Positions 8,156-17,518 are shown, counted from the first letter of the stretch. The stretch: DNA of 64,000 nt from JAQBVV01 sp965249205 (GCA_965249205.1 CBDFLL010000006.1:372001-436000), one strand, 5' to 3'. The notes: generated by a model not told the origin, from the letters alone. Translations and numbers: made by a program.

Positions 8156-9028
8156 ATGGAGAAGGTTCACATCGGCATCATCGGCGGTAGCGGTCTGTAC
8201 GATATGGCCGACGTCACCGATCGTGAGGATGTCAGGCTGACCACGCCGTTCGGTGAGCCGTCCGGTTCGTATCTGGTTGGCACGCTACGCGGCCAGCGCG
8301 TGGCGTTTCTTGCGCGACACGGCGCGGGACATCGGATGCTGCCGTCGGAGATCAATTTCCGCGCCAACATCTTCGGCATGAAGCTCCTTGGCGTCGAGTA
8401 CATCCTGTCGGCGAGCGCCGTCGGCAGCTTGCGGGAAGAGTACAAGCCGCTCGATATTGTGATCCCGGATCAATTCTTCGATCGCACGAAGGGGCGGCCG
8501 AGCACATTCTTCGGCCGGGGATTGGCGGCACACGTCGGATTCGCGCATCCGTTCTGCCGCATACTCAGTGGGCTTGCCGGCGAGAGCGGACGACAAGCCG
8601 GAGCAACCGTGCATGAAGGCGGTTCGTACGTGTGCATGGAGGGCCCGCAGTTCTCGACGCTTGCTGAGTCCAAGCTCTATCGGACGTGGGGCATGGACAT
8701 CATCGGCATGACCAACCTGCAGGAAGCCAAACTCGCCCGCGAGGCCGAAATCTGTTACACGACGATCGCGCTCGTGACCGACTATGACTGCTGGCACCCC
8801 GACCATGACTCGGTCACCGTGGACATGGTGGTGTCGACGTTGATGCAGAACGCCAGGATGGCTCAGCAGATCATCACGGATGCGGTATCCCGCCTGCCGT
8901 ACGATCGCACGTGCGAGTGCGCGTCGGCGCTGAAGCACGCGCTCTTGACGAGGCCCGATGCGATGTCTGACGACGTGAAAAAGGATTTGGCGCCGTTGAT
9001 CGGCAAGTACGTGGAGGTTACGTCGTGA
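8156..9028 (+). CDS. mtnP: S-methyl-5'-thioadenosine phosphorylase
   Basis: Cytoplasmic nucleoside phosphorylase that converts methylthioadenosine and phosphate to adenine and methylthioribose-1-phosphate. The 290-residue length is typical. Characteristic segments are IGIIGGSGLYDM at the N-terminus, FLARHGAGHRMLPSEINFRANIFGMK, SAVGSLREEYKPLDIVIPDQFFDRT, YVCMEGPQFSTLAESKLYR and MTNLQEAKLAREAEICYTTIALVTDYDCW. It overlaps the downstream kinase gene by 4 bases (GTGA), so the two are probably one unit. A role on another 5'-deoxyadenosine-type nucleoside cannot be excluded from sequence. Confidence 0.93.
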   Translation: MEKVHIGIIGGSGLYDMADVTDREDVRLTTPFGEPSGSYLVGTLRGQRVAFLARHGAGHRMLPSEINFRANIFGMKLLGVEYILSASAVGSLREEYKPLDIVIPDQFFDRTKGRPSTFFGRGLAAHVGFAHPFCRILSGLAGESGRQAGATVHEGGSYVCMEGPQFSTLAESKLYRTWGMDIIGMTNLQEAKLAREAEICYTTIALVTDYDCWHPDHDSVTVDMVVSTLMQNARMAQQIITDAVSRLPYDRTCECASALKHALLTRPDAMSDDVKKDLAPLIGKYVEVTS

Positions 9029-9978
9029 CTGCGAGAAAGCTCATCGTGACCGGTTCGATTGCCTACGACTACCTCATGTCGTTTCCGGGAAAGTTTACCG
9101 AGCACTTCCTTCCGGAACACATGCAACGCGTCAGCCTCAGCTTCCTCGTCGATTCGATGGATAAGCGGCGAGGCGGTTGTGCTCCGAACATCGCGTACAC
9201 GCTGGCGCTTCTCGGGGAGCGGCCTTTTCTCGTGGCTACGGCCGGTCAGGATTTCGGCGAGTACCGCCAATGGCTGGACGCGGCCGGGGTAGATACCTCG
9301 CTGGTGAAGCAGGTGCCCGACAAGTTCACGGCATCGTTTTTCTGCAGCACTGACACAGAGAACAACCAGATCGCGTCGTTTTATACCGGCGCGATGGCCC
9401 ACGCGGCGGAATTATCATTCCGGACGCTTCAGGAGCCGAGCCTCGTGATCATTTCGCCGAACGATCCCGCCGCCATGGTTCAGTATGCCGAGGAGTGCCG
9501 CACGCTCAAGATTCCCTACATCTTTGATCCAGGGCAGCAGTGTGCGCGCATGTCCGGACCCGAACTCAAGGACGGACTGGTGGGCGCGCAGATTCTAATC
9601 TGCAACGACTACGAATTTGAGCTGATTCGTCAGAAGACAGACATGGGTGAGAGCGAGATCCTGGCAGTGAGCGAGGCGTTGGTCGTGACGCGCGGTGAAG
9701 ACGGCTGCTCGATCTACAGCGCCGAGAGCCGCGTGGATGTGAAGGCCGTTCTGTCGGACCGCGTTGTCGATCCGACGGGCGTGGGCGATGCGTTTCGCGG
9801 TGGCTTCCTGAAAGGGCTGGCACGCGAGGAGCCATACCAGATATGCGCGCAACTGGGCGCGGTGGCTGCCACCTACGCGCTTGAGCACCTGGGCGGCCAG
9901 AGTCACGCCTTCACGCAGGGCGAGTTCAAGACGCGGTTCGAAGAGCATTTCGGCTCGTACCCGACCACACTGACCTGA
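9025..9978 (+). CDS. PfkB-family carbohydrate kinase, adenosine-kinase-like
   Basis: Ribokinase/PfkB fold of 317 residues starting at GTG. Seen are the N-terminal GSIAYDYLMSFPGKF, the substrate-site signature RRGGCAPNIAYTLALLG, and the C-terminal PfkB signature DPTGVGDAFRGGFLKGL with the catalytic Asp and anion-hole GVGD. The VSLSFLVDSMDKRRGGCAPNIAY arrangement resembles bacterial adenosine kinases. Coupling to mtnP suggests purine-nucleoside or methylthioadenosine salvage. The exact substrate is inferred only. Confidence 0.82.
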   Translation: MTARKLIVTGSIAYDYLMSFPGKFTEHFLPEHMQRVSLSFLVDSMDKRRGGCAPNIAYTLALLGERPFLVATAGQDFGEYRQWLDAAGVDTSLVKQVPDKFTASFFCSTDTENNQIASFYTGAMAHAAELSFRTLQEPSLVIISPNDPAAMVQYAEECRTLKIPYIFDPGQQCARMSGPELKDGLVGAQILICNDYEFELIRQKTDMGESEILAVSEALVVTRGEDGCSIYSAESRVDVKAVLSDRVVDPTGVGDAFRGGFLKGLAREEPYQICAQLGAVAATYALEHLGGQSHAFTQGEFKTRFEEHFGSYPTTLT

Positions 9979-10185
9979 TACAACGCCTTGCGAGCGAGGG
10001 AAACTGACAGATGCGATCCCCCACGATACCGGCCGGATATCGGGCGCCGCGAGCGGTTCTGAGTGTGATGCTTCGGCCTTGGTTCTGGCGAGACAGCCAG
10101 TGGTCTTGATGCGCCTGTCGATCCCGCGGCTGCGGCGGCTCAATCGAGCACGTGGTCAAACCCCTCTACGATCAGGCAGCAAGAC

Positions 10186-11236
10186 GTGCGCATGATGAGG
10201 TGGGCCGCGCCGTACGTCGTCTTCGCGCTGGCGGTCCTGACCCTTGCTGCGCAGCGTTCCGACACCGCGCCGCCAGCTGCGTTTGAGCCCGGGCGCCGAG
10301 TGTTACTGGACGCCCACAATGCGTATCCGTACGGCGGACGCTGGAGCGACCGGCTCAATCGCGCGCTCTCCGATCGCTATCGAGCAGGACCTCGTCTGGC
10401 ATCGTGACTCCCGTACGGGTCGCGCGTGGTCGATCGTGTCGCACGGCGATCGCTTCACCGGGAGCGAACCGACGATCGAGGCGCACTTCTTCGAACGCAT
10501 CAGGCCGCTTATGGAGCAGGCGCTCCACGAGAACCGCCCCGACACGTGGCCACTCATCGTTCTCAATCTGGACTTCAGGACCAACGAGCCGGAACATCAT
10601 GCGGCGCTGTGGGCCACGCTGGGCCTATATGAATCCTGGCTGACGACAGCTGTGCGCACAACGAGACCCGATGAACCCGCCGAGTTCGAACTCGGCCCGT
10701 TGCTCGTGCTGACAGGGGAGTCGGACGAGCAGCAGCGATCGTTTCACGACCGCGTGCCGTCCGGCGCCAGGCTGCGTCTCTTCGGGGCGGTCCATTCGCG
10801 GCCAGCGAAGAGTGGCACGGCTGAACCGGCAAGCGTTGACGCTGGGGAGCCACCAGACGTCGTGCCTGCTTCGAAGACGAACTATCGCCGGTGGTGGAAC
10901 CATTCATGGGCGGCGGTGGAGTTCGGGGGGCAGGCGGAGGCCGGCGAGTGGACGGCGCGGGACGAAGGGCGGCTCGCTCAGCTCGCGAAGAGGGCCCACA
11001 CCGCCGGCCTGTGGATCCGCTTCTATACGTTGAACGGATACGACCCCGCGGACACATCCCAGGGGTGGATCAGCAGCTACAATTTCGGCTCGCGCGCCGC
11101 TGCCGAACAGCGATGGAGGGCGGCGATCCGTGCCGGCGTCGATTTCGTGGCCGTCGACCAGTACGAAGACTTCGCGCGCGTACTCAAACAAGGTCGCGGT
11201 GACGGTGCGGGGGAAGCTGCGACAGGCGGCTCTTAG
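10186..11236 (+). pseudogene. Frameshifted PLC-like/glycerophosphodiesterase-fold phosphodiesterase
   Basis: Two overlapping frames encode consecutive parts of one secreted protein. The first (10186-10407) gives a signal peptide, MRWAAPYVVFALAVLTLAAQ, then RRVLLDAHNAYPYGGRWSDRLNRAL. The second, shifted by one base near 10340-10375, continues PIAIEQDLVWHRD, WSIVSHGDRFTG and, near the end, LWIRFYTLNGY and AGVDFVAVDQYEDF, up to 11236. The first His (DAHN), the IEQD acidic pair and the second His (SHGD) match the active-site layout of PLC-like phosphodiesterase TIM barrels. A single indel separates the frames, so it is a recent pseudogene or a sequencing error. Its end overlaps the neighbouring minus-strand pseudogene. 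Confidence 0.72.
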
Positions 11237-11954
11237 AAGATCTCGACAGGTTCCACGCGGCGATTTCGCGCGCGTCCCTCTTCGGTACGATTCGACGCCA
11301 CGGGCGCTAGAAATCCGACCCCGTTGGCCAGAAGCCGGCTTGTGGCGACTCCGTGCCCGGACACCACCGTCTGCACGACGGCCTCCGTGCGGCGCCGCGA
11401 CAGGTCGAGATTGAACTCAAGGGTTCCCTCGTTATCCGTGTGGCCGACGACATGAAGGCGCATGTCCGGATCGTTCTGCAGTAGCGTTGCGATCTCGGTG
11501 AGCGTTGCGTCTGACTGCGCCGTGATGTCGGCGCTCTCAGTCTCGAAAATATGCCCTAGAGGGCGACGCGCCCGGCCTGGCTGATGTCCCGCGCCATGGC
11601 GTCCGCGTCGATGGCACAATATTCGTGTCCATCGGTTCGATCTCGACCACGTCAAGGTGCGCGTACGTCCCTTCGGAGATGGGCGACCAGTTACTCTCCC
11701 CGACGAACAGGAACACGTAGACGTCACCCTCGCCGCGACGTGCCAGTCGGGCCGCGACGTACCGCCGCATCGGCGGTTCGGGCACGAACGCGTCCTCAAT
11801 GGAGCCGGTGCGCGTGAAGACACCCTGCTCCCGAACGTAGAAATACTCACCACAATCATCGGCCCGGCAGCTAAACCGTGTCTCCAAGCCGGCCGCAGCG
11901 AGTTCGGAGGTGTAGTTGCGACGGACTTCGAGAGAGGAGCGTCCCTCCGGGGCC
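11233..11954 (-). pseudogene. 3' part of disrupted OmpA-type (DUF4892-like) gene
   Basis: This is the downstream portion of an outer-membrane protein gene split by the insertion element. Read from 11954 downward it gives EGRSSLEVRRNYTSELAAAG, then FSCRADDCGEYFYVREQG and a central domain ending in MDTNIV. The frame then shifts to DADAMARDISQAGRVAL, meets a TAG, and shifts again to FETESADITAQSD. The C-terminal OmpA peptidoglycan-binding domain follows, with LHVVGHTDNEGTLEFNLDLS and NRTEEGRARNRRVE. Two frameshifts and one premature stop in this part alone show it cannot make a full protein. Confidence 0.82.
11947..11954. repeat. Left target-site duplication of the IS256-family element
   Basis: The 8-base sequence CCGGGGCC occurs here and again at 13336-13343, immediately outside the two element ends. 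Removing one copy together with the element joins the split host gene in frame. Confidence 0.82.
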
Positions 11955-12010
11955 GCGGATGTGTCCCGAGTGTTGTAGAAAAACGTTTTGGCGCGACGCT
12001 CCTGCTGACT
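11955..12010. repeat. Left terminal inverted repeat of the IS
   Basis: Matches the reverse complement of 13284-13335 in five blocks (GTCCCGAGT at 11963-11971, TGTAGAAA, TGGCG, CTCC, GCTGACT at 12004-12010) with small gaps between them. It lies just past the transposase stop codon. Confidence 0.75.
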
Positions 12011-12029
12011 GGTTGACGACTCTACCGCG

Positions 12030-13238
12030 TTACGCGGCCTGACACCACTGCTCCTGCGCTAGGAAGCCCGCGAGGTCCTGATGGCCATCGATCTTCCGGA
12101 ACAGGATCTGCCCCGCGGCGACGAGGCCGAAGAGCACGGTGAGCGCAGCGGCTTCCGTGCTGAAGGACGCCTGGGTCTTCGTACGGCGGCGGAACTCGCG
12201 ATTGAGATTCTCCAAGGCGTTCGTCGTCCGCAAGGATTTCCACATGGCCGTTGGGAAGGTGTAAAACGTAAGCAGGTCCAGCCCGGCTTCTTCCAGCGAC
12301 CGCGCAACCGGTGGGCACAACGGCGTCCACTTCTTCAGGAAGACGTCGTAGGCCGCGCGGGCGGCCAGGCCGTCCGTCGCGTAGAGGAGGCGATGGTAAT
12401 CCCGGCGAAGTTCGGGCCGCGCATGCACCGGACAGGCGTCGTCGAGATTGCGCCCCTTATGCGCCGTACAACGCTGCACGCGGACCGTCGGCCACGCCTC
12501 CAGCGCCTTCTTGAGCCCCGCATGCCCATCGGTCACGACCAGCACCGGCGCCGGCAGCCCACGTCGCTGCAGATCGGTGAGCAGGCCACCCCACGACGCC
12601 GTGGCTTCCGCCGCGGCCAGCTGCAGCGCCACGAGCTGTTTCTGGCCGGTGGGCGTGACGCCGAGCGCCGCCAAGATCGGCACGACCACCACGCGGCCGG
12701 CGAGCCGGACCCGCAGATGGATCCCATCCAGGAACACCACCGCGTAGCGCTCGTCGGCCAAGGACCGTTGCTGCCACACCGCGAACTGCTGCTTCACCCG
12801 CGCCACCACGCGCGAGACGGCGCTCTTCGACAGCGGCGCCTCTCCCAAGAGCGGCTGGAGCGCCCGGCGGATGCGGCGGCTATTGACCCCGCCGAAATAG
12901 CACCCGAGGAGCGCGTCGTCGACCTCGCGGGTCCGTCGCGCATAGCGCGGCAACACCGTGCTCTGAAACTCCGTGGACGGCCCCGCCGGGTCCCGGAGGC
13001 GGGCGCGGGGCACCGTCAGGGTTCGCGTCCCCTCGCGCGTCGTCACCGTCCGGTCGACGGTGCCGTGTCGATACCCACGCCGACCGGTCGTGCGTTCGTG
13101 CGCATCGGCCCCGAGCGCGGCGAGCAGCTCCTCCTCGAGGACGGCCTCGATGGCGCGCCGCACGCCGGCGCGCAGCGTGGCCTGGAGATCCTGACGAAAT
13201 TGAAGAACAGGCGAAAGGGCTATGGTACTGTCCTGCAT
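12030..13238 (-). CDS. IS256/Mutator-family transposase
   Basis: Intact 402-residue DDE transposase. The N-terminal region includes EEELLAALGADAHERTTGRRGYRHGTVDRTV. The catalytic core shows a first Asp in VVFLDGIHLRV, a second in VLVVTDGHAGLKKAL, the CTAHKGRN segment and the Glu in TTNALENLNREFRRRTK, the family signature. It inserts by cut-and-paste or copy-out and leaves 8-9 bp duplications. Length is normal for the family and no stop or frameshift is present, in contrast to the host gene around it, so the element may still be active. Confidence 0.95.
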   Translation of the reverse strand: MQDSTIALSPVLQFRQDLQATLRAGVRRAIEAVLEEELLAALGADAHERTTGRRGYRHGTVDRTVTTREGTRTLTVPRARLRDPAGPSTEFQSTVLPRYARRTREVDDALLGCYFGGVNSRRIRRALQPLLGEAPLSKSAVSRVVARVKQQFAVWQQRSLADERYAVVFLDGIHLRVRLAGRVVVVPILAALGVTPTGQKQLVALQLAAAEATASWGGLLTDLQRRGLPAPVLVVTDGHAGLKKALEAWPTVRVQRCTAHKGRNLDDACPVHARPELRRDYHRLLYATDGLAARAAYDVFLKKWTPLCPPVARSLEEAGLDLLTFYTFPTAMWKSLRTTNALENLNREFRRRTKTQASFSTEAAALTVLFGLVAAGQILFRKIDGHQDLAGFLAQEQWCQAA

Positions 13239-13283
13239 GGCGTAGTCCTCCGTCGCCGTTACAAGCGGCGATCTGCTGGTTGA

Positions 13284-13335
13284 AGTCAGCTGGAGGTTAC
13301 GCCATCTTTAATTTCTACAGGACTCGGGACGGATC
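13284..13335. repeat. Right terminal inverted repeat of the IS
   Basis: Reverse complement of the left end in the blocks AGTCAGC (13284-13290), the CTCC, TGGCG and TGTAGAAA equivalents, and ACTCGGGAC (13322-13330). It lies upstream of the transposase start, where a promoter for the transposase would be expected. Confidence 0.75.
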
Positions 13336-13343
13336 CCGGGGCC
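13336..13343. repeat. Right target-site duplication of the IS256-family element
   Basis: Second copy of CCGGGGCC, directly outside the right terminal repeat and inside the split OmpA-type gene. Confidence 0.82.
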
Positions 13344-13585
13344 CGGTAGAGAATGCGAGTGACCTCTCCTTCGAGAGTCTCCGTCAGCTCATAGTCATGG
13401 CGGTCGGTCGCTTTTCCCAGGACCGCGTCGTACTCGGGATGGGCGTAGCCGACGTTCAACGATCCTTAGAATCGCGAAATCATGGGGTGATCGCTGGTGC
13501 CGGCGAGATCCTCCTGGGCGCTGGCCAGTTATGGTGTCACGGCTGCAAACGCGAGCCAGACGATGACCGAACCAAACTTCTTCAT
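13336..13585 (-). pseudogene. 5' part of disrupted OmpA-type (DUF4892-like) gene
   Basis: From an ATG at 13585 the frame reads MKKFGSVIVWLAFAAVTP, a signal-peptide start, then a TAA (13529-13531). It continues with LASAQEDLAGTSDHPMISRF, meets another TAA (13466-13468), and resumes with GSLNVGYAHPEYDAVLGKAT, DRHDYELTETLEGEVTRILY and RAP at the insertion site. The reading continues across the element into the fragment at 11954. The two nonsense codons mean the gene was dead, or became so, independently of the insertion. The intact ancestor would have been an exported protein with an N-terminal DUF4892-like domain and a C-terminal OmpA domain. Confidence 0.8.
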
Positions 13586-13608
13586 TGGCGTAATCTCTCT
13601 TCGCGGCG

Positions 13609-14493
<885 letters not shown>

Positions 14494-14547
14494 TCTCCTC
14501 ACTACACTATCATCTCTGGCAAGGGCGATCGGCACCTGCGTCAGTTG

Positions 14548-15384
14548 TCAGTTCGCCGTACGGACAGACTGGATGACCGCGTCGGCGGTGAAATCAGCGG
14601 CCGTCAGGTGCAGGTCGGATTCGAACCCGACGCCCTCCACCACCGTTCGACTCCGGCCGTCGGCCGGTTCGACCGTGACGATGGCCGGCAGCCAGCGATC
14701 ATTCAGTTTCAGAATCCTGAACAGGCCGATCCGCTTCATCAGGCTGCCATCGTGTCCGAACTGTTCAATGCGGAGCCCCACGGCCAGCTCGGATGACAGC
14801 CACGCCCTGACGAGCGAGTACGTCGTTTGGGTATCAGGTCCAGGGCGGAACTCCACAATCGTGCAGTGGAACTCACCGATGACTTCCTCACCGACGATCG
14901 TTCGGGACGGCCAGTGCCAGAAGCCTTGAGTCAGATCCTCGATGCGGACGTCGGAATCAAAGAACGGATCGTCCAGCATTCCGGGGACGAGTTGGGTAAC
15001 CTCCCCCGACCGATACACGAATCCGCGAAGCTGGTGATCACCGGCCTCCTCGATCACGACGGCGGGGCCCGGGACGTCGTTTGGCAAGACCTGCTGGTAG
15101 AGCATCGTGGACCGTTCGCTATCACGACGACCGTTAATGAGGAGCTGCCGGACACGCCGTATGTTCGAGTCCGTCTCGGTGTGCGTCAGCGTGGCGCGAA
15201 TACCGAAGCCGGTACTCTGTCGCGCATCGATCACCTTGGCCACCAGTTGGTCGGCCGTGATCGCGGGTTCGGCCGCTCTTTCAGATTCAATCGCCGCTTT
15301 GGGTGCGGGCGTTGGCGAATCCGTCGGGCCGCACCCGCTCACGAGGAACGCGAGCATACTGGCGCACGCGGCGGCTCGCGTCAT
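14548..15384 (-). CDS. LolA-like outer-membrane lipoprotein-sorting protein (lipoprotein)
   Basis: 278 residues from the ATG at 15384, whose ATGA overlaps the stop of the ABC permease gene upstream on this strand. A lipoprotein signal (AAACASMLAFLVSGC) precedes a half-barrel domain of the LolA/LppX type: ITADQLVAKVIDARQSTGFGIRATLTHTE, GRRDSERSTMLYQQVLPNDVPG, WHWPSRTIVGEEVIGEFHCTIVEFRP and WLSSELAVGLRIEQF. Such proteins bind lipids or lipoprotein acyl chains. Coupling to an FtsX/MacB-type permease and an ATPase suggests a three-gene export or lipoprotein-handling system. Substrate unknown. Confidence 0.77.
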   Translation of the reverse strand: MTRAAACASMLAFLVSGCGPTDSPTPAPKAAIESERAAEPAITADQLVAKVIDARQSTGFGIRATLTHTETDSNIRRVRQLLINGRRDSERSTMLYQQVLPNDVPGPAVVIEEAGDHQLRGFVYRSGEVTQLVPGMLDDPFFDSDVRIEDLTQGFWHWPSRTIVGEEVIGEFHCTIVEFRPGPDTQTTYSLVRAWLSSELAVGLRIEQFGHDGSLMKRIGLFRILKLNDRWLPAIVTVEPADGRSRTVVEGVGFESDLHLTAADFTADAVIQSVRTAN

Positions 15385-16502
15385 TCGTGCCTCAGCGCAT
15401 CGCTCGGACGCATGCACGAGCCTCGATACGCAGGATAGAGGCCGCCCATCACGCCCAAAAGGATCGCAATGGCGAGCGCGAGAGCGAACAGCAGCACACC
15501 GGACTCGCCTTCGATCTTTCCCTCCAGCAGCGGCGTCGCCTCTAGCAGCTCGACCACTGCAACGCCCGCCACGAATCCCAGAACCCCACCGGCCAGGCTC
15601 AACGAGATCGATTCGTACAAAATCATCAGGACGATCCGTCGCCGTCGCCAGCCCACTGCGAGGAGGATACCGATCTCACCCATACGCTCGAACACACTCA
15701 TCAGCACGGTGTTCGTAACGCCCATGGCACCAACGGCGAGCGCAATCGCCGAGGTCGCCCAGCTCATCGCCTTGACCATCTGAAGGGCCGTATTGTATTC
15801 GCCCACTTCGCCGGCCGGATACACCCTGAAGCCGGGCCAGCGGCTCGTGATCGATCGACGCAGCGAGGCGATGTCATCCGCAGTTGTATCGGGCGCCAGC
15901 CTGAGATTCACGAAGTTCACCTTGCCCGTTTGCCCGGTGACGCGCTGCAATCGCGGCAAGGTCATGACGACGGCCCCGTTTTCAACCAGGGATGCGCTCT
16001 CGAACACTCCGCTGACCGTGAACGTGGTGGTCTGGATCCGAATCGGTGAGCCCACGGTCTTGCCGAGAACATCTGCCGCCACGGTGCCCAGCACGACCGC
16101 CGCCTCCTCATCATCAACGGGCCAATGACCGCTCATCAGATGCAAGTGGTCCCACAGGAACGTGTGCGACTCCCAGGCGAAGACCAGTACGATCGGCACG
16201 TCTTCGATGCTGACGACATCACTGAGCACGTCACTCGCTTGCACAACATGCGGCAGAGCCCGGAGATCTTCGGTTGCCTCTGCCGGGAAGGCCGCCGGTA
16301 CCGGGTTCAGGCTGCCCGCCCTCGTGACAATGAGGTCGGTACCGCGTGCCGCGTAGATCCCGACCCAGGCCTGCTCGAAGCCCCACGCGATACTGGTTAG
16401 TGCGACTACGGCGCCGATTCCGATCGCGATGCCGGTGACCGTGAGCAGGCTCCGGATCGGTCGTCGCACAAGGTTCTTCAGGACGATGGCGTACACGCTC
16501 AT
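15381..16502 (-). CDS. ABC transporter permease, MacB/FtsX type
   Basis: 373 residues with the four-helix topology of the FtsX/MacB/LolCE superfamily. One N-terminal membrane segment (RSLLTVTGIAIGIGAVVALTSI) is followed by a large periplasmic MacB-type domain (about residues 45-240) and three C-terminal membrane helices (SAIALAVGAMGVTNTVLMS, ISLSLAGGVLGFVAGVAVVEL, LLFALALAIAILLGVMGGLYPA). The ERMGEIGILLAVGWRRRRI coupling helix contacts the ATPase encoded at 16595-17290. These systems act as mechanotransmitters at the inner membrane. The LolA-like lipoprotein gene follows with a 4-base overlap. Confidence 0.88.
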   Translation of the reverse strand: MSVYAIVLKNLVRRPIRSLLTVTGIAIGIGAVVALTSIAWGFEQAWVGIYAARGTDLIVTRAGSLNPVPAAFPAEATEDLRALPHVVQASDVLSDVVSIEDVPIVLVFAWESHTFLWDHLHLMSGHWPVDDEEAAVVLGTVAADVLGKTVGSPIRIQTTTFTVSGVFESASLVENGAVVMTLPRLQRVTGQTGKVNFVNLRLAPDTTADDIASLRRSITSRWPGFRVYPAGEVGEYNTALQMVKAMSWATSAIALAVGAMGVTNTVLMSVFERMGEIGILLAVGWRRRRIVLMILYESISLSLAGGVLGFVAGVAVVELLEATPLLEGKIEGESGVLLFALALAIAILLGVMGGLYPAYRGSCMRPSDALRHE

Positions 16503-16594
16503 TCAGCTTGGGGCCCCCTTCCGGCGTACCTCAGGCGTCCGGTGCCTCGACGAGCGAGTCCGGGGACGGAGACGTTTAATCCTGACGCCCGCCC

Positions 16595-17290
16595 TCATTG
16601 GGAAGGGAACGGATGACGTTCCTCGGACACGATCCGACCATCCCGCATTCCCAGCACTCGCGCGGCCTTGGCCGCGACCGCGTCGTCGTGAGTCACGACG
16701 ACAAGCGTGATACGACGCTCGGAGTGAATCGCCATCAGCAGCGCCATGATCCGCGCCGCGTTCTCGCTGTCGAGATTCCCCGTTGGTTCGTCGGCCAGCA
16801 GCAACGGCGGTTCGTTCGCCAGACTCCGCGCAATGGCGACGCGCTGACGCTCTCCACCGGAGAGGTTCGCGGGCAGGTGCAGCGACCGACTGGAAAGTCC
16901 GACGGCGTCGAGCAACGCGCGCGCGCGTCGTCGTCGTTCGTCGGCTGGCCACGGCATTTCGAACATCGGGATCTGTACGTTCTCGATCGCCGAAAGGGTG
17001 GGCAGGAGATGAGACATCTGGAAGACAAACCCGACGGTGCGCGCCCGAAAAGCCGACAGGTCGGCGTACCGATCAACGGCCGAGCCACGAAACCGCAACT
17101 GGCCGGCACTGGGCGTATCGAGCGCGCCAAGGATGTGCAACAGCGTTGACTTGCCGCAGCCGCTGGGGCCCTGGATCGCGACGAACTCACCCTCGGCGAT
17201 CATCACGTCAACCCCGCGAAGTGCTTCCACCTCCCCGGGGTCGAACTTCCGGTGCAGATCGCGAGCCTCAAGGAAGACACTCTCGCACAT
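16595..17290 (-). CDS. ABC transporter ATP-binding protein, LolD/MacB type
   Basis: 231 residues with all ABC motifs: Walker A GPSGCGKSTLL, Q-loop VFQMSHLLPTLSAIENV, signature LSGGERQRVAIARSL, Walker B LLLADEPTGNLDS and the switch His in VVVTHDD. The LPTLSAIENVQIPM and EPTGNLDS forms are those of the LolD/MacB/FtsE subfamily. It is followed on the same strand, after 92 noncoding bases, by its cognate permease. A separate LolD-like protein lies at 22326-23000, so the genome carries at least two such systems here. Confidence 0.92.
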   Translation of the reverse strand: MCESVFLEARDLHRKFDPGEVEALRGVDVMIAEGEFVAIQGPSGCGKSTLLHILGALDTPSAGQLRFRGSAVDRYADLSAFRARTVGFVFQMSHLLPTLSAIENVQIPMFEMPWPADERRRRARALLDAVGLSSRSLHLPANLSGGERQRVAIARSLANEPPLLLADEPTGNLDSENAARIMALLMAIHSERRITLVVVTHDDAVAAKAARVLGMRDGRIVSEERHPFPSQ

Positions 17291-17518
17291 CGAGCGCAGA
17301 ATACTTCATCGCGGTGAGGGCGCACGTGCCGCAGCGCGCGAGATCGTGTCCAGTCAGCAGAAAAGGCACTATATGTCCCCTGTATCCTGTCGATATCCAG
17401 GCGAGGCTTGGCTTTGCCGTGGCGTCTGATGGCACACGATCGAGCCCTGGAAAAGCTGGGGCCGCCGTCGGACGCGCCATGCGCGCCAGCCAAGGGCTGG
17501 CGAACCATAATAGGAGCC

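Larger units (their letters stand above)
11955..13335 (-). mobile_element. IS256-family insertion sequence, about 1.38 kb
   Basis: Boundaries were deduced from an 8-bp direct duplication (11947-11954 and 13336-13343) and from imperfect terminal inverted repeats. The left end (11955-12010) and the right end (13284-13335, reverse complement) share, in order, GTCCCGAGT, TGTAGAAA, TGGCG, CTCC and GCTGACT. The element holds one intact transposase gene. Excising it with one duplication copy restores LYRAPEGRSSLE in the host gene, which strongly supports the end points. Eight-base duplications and 1.3-1.5 kb length fit the IS256 family. The exact terminal base on each side is uncertain by two or three positions because the repeats are imperfect. 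Confidence 0.87.

Noticed and set aside
9979..10185. Spacer between the PfkB kinase and the broken phosphodiesterase gene
   Set aside because: Examined on both strands for tRNA, small ORFs and repeats; only a short imperfect palindrome near GATACCGGCCGGATATC was seen, too weak to report.
12081..13283. 400-codon open frame on the plus strand across the insertion element
   Set aside because: It is the antisense of the clearly recognisable IS256-family transposase; its Arg/Gln-rich product has no domain pattern.
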